Assembly: GCF_045679555.1 (NCBI RefSeq)
Contig: NC_092099.1
Coordinates: 9,966,076-10,030,075, forward strand
Source of the DNA: Salvelinus alpinus
Lineage: Eukaryota; Chordata; Actinopteri; Salmoniformes; Salmonidae
DNA length: 64,000 nucleotides
Direction of reading: 5' to 3'
Made by a program: the position numbers and the translations under genes. Shown here piece by piece: positions 11,801 to 23,800 of the stretch. Each line of letters begins with the position of its first letter. Within the stretch, counting starts at the first letter, position 1. Below the pieces are notes generated by a model. That model did not search any database and had not been told where the DNA came from. It saw only the letters and a program-made list of their open reading frames with translations.

Positions 11801-14800
11801 CCAGGCTGTGTAAGGGATATTTGACCAAGAAGGAGAGTGATGAGTGCTGCATCAGATGACCTGGCCTCCACAATCACCCAACCTCAACCCAATTGAGATG
11901 AGTTGGACCGCAGGGTGAAGGAAAAGCAACCAAAAAGTGCTCAGCATATGTGGGAACTCCTTCAAGACTGTTGGAAAAGCATTCCATGTGAAGCTGGTTG
12001 AGAGAATGCCAAGAGTGTGCAAAGCTGTCATCAAGGCAAAGGATGGCTACTTTGAAGAATCTAAAATATAATTTGTTTAACACCTTTTTGGTTATTACAA
12101 GATTCCATGTGTGTTATTTCATAGTTTTGATGTCTTCACTACTATTCTACAATGTAGAAAATAGTATATTAGCCTCTCGAGTAGCTGTGCCACTAGAGAT
12201 TCTGGGTTCGAGTCCAGGCTGTGTCGCAGCCGGCCGCGACCGGGAGACCCATGGGCGAAGCATAATTGGCCCAGCGTCGTCCGGGTTAGGGGAGGGTTTG
12301 GCCGGCAGGGATATCTTTGTCCCATCGCGCACTAGCGACTCCTGTGAAGGGCCGGGCGCAGTGCACGCTGAGACAGTCGCCAGGTGTACGGTGTTTCCTC
12401 CGACACATTGGTGCGGCTGGCTTCCGGGTGAAGCAGGCATTGTGCTGGGTTGTGTTTCGGAGGAGTTGCAGCAGTTACAGTGACGAGACAAGACTGTAAC
12501 TACCAATTGGATACCACAAAATTAGGGAGAAAAAGGGGTAAAATATATTTAAGAAAATAGTAAAATAAAGAAAAATCCTTGAATGAGTAGGTGTCAATAA
12601 TTTTTTTTTTACTGTGTTTATTGGATTTTCAAACACCATATTTACAAAATAATTAAACTTGTAAGTTATTTGGTAGTAATATAAAACAACACATCAAGGA
12701 CAACAATACAGCAAAACAAAGAGACAGACAGAAATAACAAATAAAACAAAGACAAAAAATATATATTTTGATAGTTGTTACAAGTCAACTAGCACAGATA
12801 ATACAGTCCTCCTTATCATCCGAGATTCCATGTATACACATACCAGGCCTCTTACGTCACCGATATATAAATATACATCACTCTGGAACTGCAGAGAAAT
12901 GTAGTCGTTTAACATAAGAAAAGAAGGGAGCCCACATTGCATAGAATTTGTCTATAGACCCATTGAGGGTGTGTTTAATTTTTTCCAACTTTATGCAATT
13001 TAAATGGATTTAATACAAAGAGCATGAGAAAGGGGTGCAGAGGATTTCCATCTAAGAAAAATTAATCATCTCGCTAACAAAGTGACAAAGGCAATGACAT
13101 CCTTATTCATTTTGGCCAGTTGTATTGTGGGAAAGGAAACCCCAAATAATGCAATAAAAGGGTCTGGTTCGATCTGTGTGCCTCTTAATTCTGAGAGTGT
13201 GTTAAAGAGGTCTTTCCAGAAACCAACAAGAGATGGGCAACATCAAATTATGTGTACGTGATTAGCAGGAGACTGGTTACATCATACACAATTAGGGTTC
13301 ACATCCGTTGTACATTTTGGATAATCTCGCTTTGGTCCAGTGAGCCCTATTAATGAGTTTGCATTGAATGAGACCGTGCTGAGCGCAAATAGAAGAGGTA
13401 TGTAGCCTTTTGAGTGCCCCTTCCCATAGCTCATCAGATATTTCCTCACCCAGTTCCTCCTCCCATGAGGATTTAATATTGTTTGATGAGGTGGTTTGTA
13501 GTGAGCAAATTTGACTATAGATTATTGACAAGTTGCCTTTTAGAGTAGGAAGTGGGATAAGAAATGTGTCAAACTGTGTTTCACCAGGAAGGTTGGGGAA
13601 TCCTGGATCTATGCTGTGGACGTAACTCTTGACTTGTAAGAACCTAAATAAATTATGTCTGGGGAGCCCAAATTTAGCTAATAATTGTTCAAACGTACTT
13701 AATGTATTGTTAATATAGAGATCTCTAAATATTTTAATACCAAGACTAGACCATGTTGAGAAAGCACCAGCAACCATAGATGGGGGAAAAGCTGGGTTTG
13801 AGGTTACCGAAGCGAAAGAAGAGGTTGTCTGAAACCCAAAGTGGCGTCTAAATTGACTCCAGATCTTCAATGTTGTTTTGACACATTTTTGGTGAAGGAG
13901 GAGTAAGGGCCTGTAACGGAGGAGTGAGCGAGGGCAGACAATGATGCCAGTATAGATGAGGCGTCCTCCATCTCTATTCAAATTGGGGGTAGGAATATCT
14001 CCCTGCTCTGCAACCAGTACTGAATGCCTGGGCAGGCGCGTAGCTGGCGCTTCATAGCTCCGAAGCTAGCCCCCTTCTTAGACACAACCGTGCAGGCCGA
14101 GCAGCTTCTGAAGCAGCTGGGCCATGAACTCTGTCGGTCTTGGGCCCTCCACTCCCTCCGGTATTCCCAGAAGATCAATGTTGTTCCTCCGCATTCTACT
14201 TTCCATATCTTCGCATCTATTGTCGAGGTATATCACCCTAGTTATTAATGAGCCAACGTTAGCCTCTAGCTCAATAATGCGAGTGCTGTGGTCTGTAGCA
14301 CCAAGCTCCGATAAGGCTGCTACGTGTGTGTCGAGCTTATTCTGTATACTCTCTATAGATTTTTTAAGCTCGTCTTCGACCATTGATATCTCTGACCTGA
14401 GATGGGTAAAATTTACTCTCTCTCTACCAAAAATATCGGTTTTGAGGGTACCCATCACAGATTGTAGCAGCTCTACAGTCAGTGTTCCTGTGGGTCAGTG
14501 TTCCCTCTCCTGATTTAGCTCCACGGCTGAATCAGGAGGGCGCGGGCTTGCTGCGGCCTGCTCTTTCAGACTCCGTTTTTGGCTGGGTAGACGACATTAC
14601 AACATTTCTCAGACTTGATCTGAGTTGTTTAGAGGTCTCTTCAGACGCCTGACCAAACAGAAATGCATACAATTTTGCGAGGTTAAATATATAAATTTGG
14701 TCACTAACTAGGGAAATGCGTTCTACATCCTTGGCTTACAACAGCACCCCCCGTGTGTCCAAACTTTTGACTGGTAGTGTACATGCAATAGGCTACTTTA

Positions 14801-17800
14801 TTATAAAGGATTTTTTCCCCCCCGGGTTGCTTCCCCTAATTTGAAACTCACACACCGCATAAACTGAGACGGTAGTTTAACCTCCACAGATTTACTTACC
14901 GTATCGACTCCAGCCAATAACAGCTCAGCGATGCTGCCGTACACCTCCTTATTGGTCATCTTTGTATTGGAGAGGAGGTACGTTAAGTATTCTCCCTCAA
15001 CTTCCTGGTTTGTGTCCACTCGCTTCTGAATTGCCTCCATCTTCATCTCAATAAACTTCACAGCTGAAAAAGAAAATCGTTATCTATCTGTACTAATAGG
15101 TAATCAAATGAATTCCAATATCAACAATGCACACTCCAATCCAATGCTCTTAAATCCTTGAGATGTGCAGAAGTGCACAGAATGTCTTATGCTGAAGAAC
15201 TCACAGAATTTGAAGATGCCCTCCCAGCCAGCGATGTAGCGCCCATAGAATGGCAGGATGTTGCGGCTCCACTTGGGCAGCATGGCCACCGGCAAGCTGT
15301 AGGAGAACATCTGAGCGATGGAATCGATGAAGTGCTGCGTCTCCACCGGGATCTCTTCCTCCAGGCAGCCGATCCGCGTCTCAAACAGGATGGAAGAGAT
15401 TCCTGAAGAACAGAAATTTAAAGTTTAAGATAAACTTTTGTCTGCACATGAATGGTGAAGCCATAGACTTATGGAGCACAGACACCATCACTGCTGATAC
15501 TGTACATATGATGCAAAGGGACAGATTAACAGCAAAGTCATCACTATCATTTGCTCAGCAGCATGGAGAGAGAGTAAACACAGCTTTTACTACCTGTTGA
15601 AAACATTTTGACCCAGTGGGACAATTAGATTTGTCTCTGGCCCAGTTCTCCAATCACAGCTGCAGTGCAGGCGAGGCCAGCAGAACTCCACATCAGGCTG
15701 GTCAGAGGTTCTAAACAACTCTCCATGACACCAAACTCTTTTTGTACGTCCACATATAGGAGCCTGAGGGAGTGCAGGTCTCTGCTCACCTCATCCAGAG
15801 TGAAGATTTTATAGGAGATCAGAATCTTGCTCTCTAGCCTGGTCAGGTCGTGGAACATAATGCCCAGTGCTGGCTGCATGATGAGGTCCACGTTCATTGG
15901 CGTCAGATCCCTCAACTGCACTAGTGTTCAGGTCAGTCATGTCCACAAACTCCTGCAGGGATGGGATGTCGTGGTAAGCTGTAGGGCGAAGCCTGGTTTT
16001 CGGCACTGTCACTGCCGATGATGTTGGTGAGAGTAAAGCAGGAGCAAAGTTAATGTGAATCAGCCCTTGGGGACAACACCAAATATGTTTGTCAGATTCA
16101 CACTTGTCTCCAACTCACTAGGTCAAAGTCCGAATCTACTTTCTTCAGCGAAGTGAGGAGGATGAATGCAGACACTTCAATGTGTACAAGTGGGTTATTA
16201 TGCAGGATTAGTGTTTCCAAGCTGTGCAGACCAAATTAACTGTTCTTTGTAATCATGTTTTTATCCAAGTAAGAAACTAAATTTACCCAGTCCCTTAAAT
16301 GTAAAGTCTACAATGGTGGTGACTTTATTAACAAATAAATCCAGCCGCTCGAGATTCATCAAGCAACCAAACAACTCTGAAGTGATGTTTGTGATGTGTA
16401 AATTACTCAAGGAAAGTCTCCTCAGCCACGTGACAGGACTCGAGTGTTATAAAACATACCGAGCTCAGGTGCGCATGTTAACAGTCATGTCTGTTAGAGT
16501 CTTCAAAGAATGGATCAACGTGAAGTTAACGGTGCCATACCCTTCAAGTTGTATTACCTTTATACCCTGGCAGTTTCTCAATGCAGATGTGTAGTTGTAC
16601 CTACATTTAGGAAGCTTTAAGACCATTTTTGTAATTGAACGTTTGAGTACTGTTTTACAAATGGATTCAGATTAATTTTCCCTGTCAAAGGAAAATTATA
16701 TATTCTGCTGATTCCAGACTACAAAAGCTCCATTTAATAGGTTATCAATATTGGACAAAATGAGATACAATAGAATTTCAAAGTATTGGAATGCTCCTTT
16801 TGCTATATGACGTGCATTAGGGACAGTAAAAATGACCTCTTGAAGATGATGGAAATAAGGTAGCTGAAGAATCACTGTTTAAGTCTGAGCAGTTTTGGTG
16901 TCTCAAAATGACTATCCCCTCTGACTCAAAGTCCAGGGTCATTAATGAATAACATATTGACTATGCTACATTGTAAATCAGAAAGCTCCCGTATACAGCT
17001 GATGATTGTGAGTTTCTTTTTAAAAAAAGGATCCCACCCAATGCATCTCACTTCCTCCTAGCCTCTGCCTACTTCGGAGGTAGTGACAAGCATTGTCGGT
17101 TCATCTGACATACTAAGATGCCAGACACTACGTAAAGCATAATCTTCCATATTATTACAAAACACCTTAAACCATGACTGGAGAGACTCAACGAAAACAG
17201 CAAAGAGCTGCTGTTTTTATGAGTAAGTTCATATTTAAAGTTGTTATTCAGCACTGTCAACACTTTTGTTAACACTTAAAAACCATAGAATGTGCGTTCT
17301 CCCTACTTCCACTCCCGCTACAACCAGCACAGCAGCTGCAATGAAGGAGTACAGCAGTGTTTCGATAAGCTTGCGTTACTATTTAAGTAATGTTTAAAAC
17401 CAAATCTGAGCTGTAGATCTAGGCTTGCATTTTGACTCAGAAAGTGATCTTGACTCAGAAAAGGTTGGTGACCACAGCTTTACAGCATCCAGGTATGAGG
17501 CATTAGGATGCAGCTGTAATGCATAGCAAGACTAGCATGTATGACCCCGTTATAATGTCGTATAATCATCTCATAATGAGCCGGACTAAATAACAGCCAG
17601 TTTGAGACAGTTGAAAATGTTATGCATCGAGATAGCCCACATGACATTAGAATCCTTGTTATAAGACATTTGAAAGCCTATTAATGCTTATAACAAGTTA
17701 GAATTATATTAGCATTATACCTGGATGCTTTAAAAAGACCCAGTTAAACATGCAACTTGACCCAACTTAATCAAATCATTGAACTTAAAATGAACTGTAG

Positions 17801-20800
17801 ATATAGTGAAGGGTGAAAGAATCGCTGTCCCGACCCACAGGCAGAATTTCCCACGTACCCTCCAGAGAGAATCGGTAGAGCTCATTGGACAGGTTGTTCA
17901 CCAGGTCTCCCGTCGGGCTGGTTCGACGTAGATGGTAGATCCTCTTGATCAGGTCGCTGACCACCTCGTTGACCACGTCTCCGTACTGCACCGAGTCTTT
18001 AGGGTGCATCATGCGCTTGTTCAGCACAGTCCTCAGATTGTACCACTTCACCCCTTCCCTGTCAGGAAACATATACTGTATCAGGAAACATCCATGACAC
18101 ATTCACAACAATAACATTGATGAGACATTCATTAATTGGTACATGTTGGAATTTAGGTAACTTCATATTGAATTCAAGCAGGATAAGACGGGATAAAGCT
18201 TTAATTTCAGCTTCTGTGTAAATTGCATACAGTATGTAACAATAGTGTATTACTACTGTTACGTAACCGGCTCATTTAAATGGATTTACTGTTTTTGAGC
18301 ATCCGGTTTGATTAACGTGACTGGACCTTGACCTACAAATCCACGCAGGGTGTTGTGCTGGTCTTGCAGCACGTGGAGTTCACGGAACACAAAACTAAGG
18401 AAATAAATCAGAACCACTGCACTGCTTCTCGATTTGAAGCATCTGTGTTGATATGCATAGGAAATGTCACAAAGCTAGATGGATACTAAGTAAAATATAT
18501 GTAATCTCATACAGTTTGATGGTTCTAAAAAGGACACTCCCAGTGCAAACTGTGCTGTGTTAGTCTATAGTTCAAGTTTCCTGCCTTGCACACACGCATG
18601 GTCTATGGAAATGTGTAATGACAGCCTTTTTTTTGAATCACTGGATCTGTAGCATTTTCTTTCATGACAGAGCACTAGTGTATCAATGGCATCACTGCAG
18701 TGATGTGTAGTCAAGGTAGGCTGGGTAGACAGTGCTTACCCTGTGATATACATACAGTGCCTTCAGAAAGTATTCACATCTCTTGACTTATTCCACATTT
18801 TGTTGTGTTACAGTGTGGGATTAAAATGGATTCAATCGTCATTTTTTTGTTAACAATCAACACAAAATACTTTGTCAAAGTGGAAGAAAAAAGATTTACA
18901 AAATGTTAGAATTGATGAAAATGAAACACTTATTTATCTTCATTACATAAGTATTCATCCCCCTGAGTCAATACATGTTAGAATCACCAGTCTTTCTGGA
19001 TAATTCTCTAAGAGTTTTGCACACCTGGATTGTACAATGTTAAAATTCTTCAAGCTCTGTCAAGTTAGTTGTTGACCATTGCTAGACAGCCATTTTCAAG
19101 TCTTATCATATATTTTTTACTTCAATCAGCTTGAAAATCTAACCAAGCCACTCAGGAACATTCAATGTCGTTTTGGTAAGGAACTCCAGTGTATATTTGG
19201 CCTCGTGTTTTAGGTTATTGGCCTGCTGAAAGGTGAATTTGTCTCCCAGGGTGTGTTGGAAAGCAGACAGAACACGGTTTTCCTCTAGGATTTTGCCTGT
19301 GCTTAGCTCTATTCCATTTCTTGTTTTCGTTAAAAGAACTCCTTGCCGATGACAAGCATACTCATAACATGATGAATAACACCATGCTTGAAAATATGAA
19401 GAGTGGTACTCAGTAATGTGTTGTGTTAGATTTGCCCCAAACATAACGCTTTGTACTCAGGACAAAGTTTATTTTGGGCAGTTTTACTTTAGTGCAAACA
19501 GGATGCATGTTTTGGAATATTCTTATTCTGTACAGGCTTCCTTCTTTTCACTCTGTCATTTAAGTTAGTATTGTGGAGTTAATACAATGTTGTTGATCCA
19601 TCCTCAATTTTCTCCTATCACAGCCATTAAAACTAATTGTTTTAAAAAGTCACCATTGGCTTCATTGCGGTTTCCTTCCTCTCCGGCAACTGAGTTAGGA
19701 ATGACGCCTGTATCTTTGTAGTGACTTGGTGTATTGATACACCATCCAAAGTGTAATGAATAACTTCACCATGCTCAAAGTGATAAAAATAAATAAAAAA
19801 GCAGACATTGATTATGTACCCATCTACCAATAGGTGCCCTTCTTTGAGAGTATTTGAAATTCACCAAGGGACTTTACAGATAATTAGTTGTGTGGGGTGC
19901 AGAGACGAGGTAGTCAATCAAAAATCATGTTAAATCCTCTCACATTCTGAAATTGCATTTTTGTCCCCCCCCATCCAGTTTTATAATTGCGCTATGACAC
20001 AAAAAATGGCATCAGGTTGCGTTTTCAAACGGCTGGATTTAGGGCTGTGCAGACAACACAGCACATGTGGACAGGCTGTGTGAAGGTAAAGCTTCCGAAA
20101 GGCTGGCTTAGGAACGGCACAGGAGAGTTGAACAGATGTAGATGTTGTCAGTGTGTATGTGTTGCGCTCTTTCTCCAAGTTGTTACAGACGCACTGAGAA
20201 AATTATAGATACACAAGACATGCTAACCTCTCACCATTAAAATAACAGGGGAGGTTAGCATTTTTGGGGGGATACAATATTTATGCCTATGTAACTTTCT
20301 CACTCACTATTTCCGAGTCATTCAGGGATATACCGTAATCATGGTAGCATCCATATTAATGTAGAAGTGTTTAGAAAACATTATATTCTTATTTACAATA
20401 AAAGTGACCCAAGATGTCACAATACATGATTTACCATTGAGTTTGAGTTTATTTTTTACAGGGACAGTGCACATTAATCAACGTTTCACTAAAAGTGCCG
20501 GTTTTTAGCCAGCCGGCTAATTTTCGACCGCAATCCCTGGGCAGGTTATTAAAAACAATTACAATATAGACAATCATTGAGCATACAGACAAAGCAACAT
20601 AGGACAAGCAAGACGTAGCATACAGAGAGCAACATAGAAAAAGCAGCAAGACAAAATTCATAAAAGCAACAAAAGTGTTTCCACACCTCACAAGCTACAG
20701 AAAACATGGAAAGTGGCAATACACAGCTAGGGATTATGTTCACAAATCTGATTGACCTTTAGCCATGTCTTCATTCATTTTGTGAAAGTGTGATATGTGG

Positions 20801-23800
20801 TGCAGTTATGTGTCTGATGGCAGTGTATTCCAGACATGGGAAGCTCTCACAGAGAAAGCGGATTTACTAAATGTGCTTTTCCTTAAGGGAACTATACAGT
20901 CACCTCTCATGGCAGACCTTGTGGATCTGCTGCCATATGTTTGGGTTTTCTGTTGAACAAAAATACTGAGTGGAGGGGGAGCCAGGCCATTTAGGATCTT
21001 GAATACAAGACATGCATCGGTGTATTGCACAAGATTTTCCCAACTCAGGAGCTCATGCTTTCTGAGGATGTAACAGTGATCATGGCTATGGGGTTTCCTA
21101 TCAAGCACTTTGAGAGCCTGTTTGTGGACAGACTGAATAGGTTTTAATGTTGTACAGCAAGCTTGGGCCCAGCTAGTCAAGCAGTATGTTAAGTGGGGGA
21201 GTATCATAGATTTGAAGTAGTTTTGCTACCTCTGTAGTCAAACTATTTCGTATAAATCGGAAATTAGCTAGGTTGAATTTGGTTATTTGAATTACCTTTT
21301 CACATGCTTTTTAAAAGAGATGTTGGAATCAAGTATGATGCCAAGGTACTTAAAATCAGATACCACCTGGAGCTTCTCCCCTGACACATAGACTTCTGGC
21401 TCAGTAGCATCTGTTGCCCTCTTGGTGAAGAACATGCAAACTGTTTCTTTCACATTGAGATGCAAACACGAGTCACTGAGCCACTTTGTAACCTGGACCA
21501 TTACAGTAGTGAGTTCTTGTGCAGCTTGTTGTTTGCTCTTCGCATGCACATATCACTGTATTATCTGCATACATTTGAACTTCAGACCCAGTACAGACAG
21601 AAGGCAGATCATTAATGTACAAGCTGAACAGGAGGGGCCCCAGTATTGACCCTTGGGGCACGCCCACATCATAGCTAAGAGTGGGCGACAGCTCATTGCT
21701 CACTCTGACACACTGAGTTCTGCCTTCAAGGTATGATTTCATTAATTTCTAGTGGGCGTAAAATAATCTGAAACACAACCAAAACAAACAGCAAATGAAT
21801 CCAACAAATGTCTAGAGTCACAAGCTTGATGTAGTCATTGTGTGCTATGAATATGGGACCAAATAATTAACTTTTTACTACTTTAATACACATACACTAC
21901 CGTTCAAAAGTTTGGGGTCACTTAGAAATGTCCTTGTTTTTGAAAGAAAAGCACCTTTTTTGTCCATTAAAATAACATAAAATTGATCAGAAATACACTG
22001 TAGACATTGTTAATGTTGTAAATGACTATTGTAGCTAGAAACGGCAGATTTGTTATGGAATATCTACATAGGCGTAGAGGCCCAGCAACCATGACTCCTG
22101 TTTTCCAATGGCACGTTGTGTTAGCTAATCCAAGTTTTAAAAGGCTAATTGATCACTAGAAAACCCCCTTTGCAATTATGTTAGCACAGCTGAAAACTGT
22201 TGTCCCGATTTAAAGAAGCAATAAAACTGGCCTTCTTTAGACTGGTTGAGTATCTGGAGCGTCAGCATATGTGGGTTCGATTATAGGCTCAAAATGGCCA
22301 GAAACAAAGGACTTGCTTCTGAAACTCGTCAAGTCTATTCTTGTTCTGAGAAATGAAGGCTATTCCATGCAAGAAATTGGCAAGAAACTGAAGATCTCGT
22401 ACAACGCTGTGTACTACTTCCTTCACAGACCCAGCGCAAACTGTCTCTAACCAGAATAGAAAGAGGAGTGGGAGGTCCCAGTGCACAACTGAGCAAGAGG
22501 ACAAGTGCATTAGTGTCTAGTTTGAGAAACAAATGCCTCACAAGTAATCAACTGGCAGCTTCATTAAATAGTACCCGCAAAACATCCGGCTCAAAGTAAA
22601 CAGTGAAGAGGCGACTCTGGGATGCTGGCCTTCTAGGCAGAGTTCCTCTGTCCAGTGTCTGTGTTCTTTGGCCCATTTTAATCCTTTTTTACATTTTTTA
22701 TTATTGGCCACTCTGAGATATGGCTTTTTCTTTGCAACTCTGCCTAGAAGGCCAGCATCCCGGAGTCGCCTCTTCACTGTTGACGTTGAGACTGGTGTTT
22801 AGCGGGTCTTCTAGGCAGAAAAAAACAACCTGACAAATGTACACTATTGCACCGCAAACAATAACTAGCAACCACCGTCTCCCTCACTGCTAGCTGTCGG
22901 GCAGGCAAACAGTGAGTACTGGAATGTCCACTAGTCTGAAACGTCATTACCAAATAACACTTTTACTAAGCTAACCTATGAAATTGTTAAGATGTTCGAA
23001 TGGATCATTTAGCCATTTGATTTAGAATTTTCGGACACCGTTAAGTATTTTTTTTTAATTGGCATTCACAAGTAACCAATGGAAACGCATTGAATAACAA
23101 GTTCATAAATGGCAAAACAGACAGTCAAAAAATAAATCATAAGGAATAAGGTTTTTAAGTGTCTGTCCTATATCAAGGAGATGTTTTTTTATATATTTTT
23201 TGTTCACCTTTATTTAACCAGGTAGGCAAGTTGAGAACAAGTTCTCATTTACAATTGCGACCTGGCCAAGATAAAGCAAAGCAGTTCGACACATACAACT
23301 ACACAGATTTACACATGGAGTAAAACAAACATACAGTCAATAATACAGTAGGAAAAAAAAGTCTATATACAATGTGGCCAAATAAATAAATACAGTAGGG
23401 GAAGAGGTAGTTGTTTGGGCTAAATTATAGATGGGCTATGTACAGGTGCAGTAATCTGTGAGCTGCTCTGACAGCTGGTGCTTAAAGCTAGTGAGGGAGA
23501 TAAGTGTTTCCAGTTTCAGATTTTTTTGTAGTTCGTTCCAGTCATTGGCAGCAGAGAACTGGAAGGAGAGGCGGCCAAAGGAGGAATTGGTTTTGGGGTG
23601 AGCAGAGAGATATACCTGCTGGAGCGCGTGCTACAGGTGGGTGCTGCTATGGTGACCAGCGAGCTGAGATAAGGGGGGACTTTACCTAGCAGAGTATGAA
23701 GAGAGGGCTAGCCAACGAGAGCGTACAGGTAGCAGTGGTGGGTAGTATATGGGGCTTTGGTGACAAAACAGATGGCACTGTGATAGACTGCATCCAATTT

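Larger units (their letters stand above)
10557..14781 (+). mobile_element. Tc1-like element (AGTCAAAAGTTTGGACACAC ends) split by three later insertions
   Basis: The left terminal repeat is at 10557 (CTAGTCAAAAGTTTGGACAC). The matching inverted right end (CCAAACTTTTGACTGGTAGT) finishes at 14779, with TA on each outer side. The host element is interrupted by an HpaI SINE (11272-11425), a tRNA SINE (12167-12551) and an L1 (12596-14753). Without them it would be about 1.5 kb, normal for Tc1. It sits in CYP27A intron 5. Deleted relatives are at 40052-40256, 44787-45116 and 58755-58976. Confidence 0.8.
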
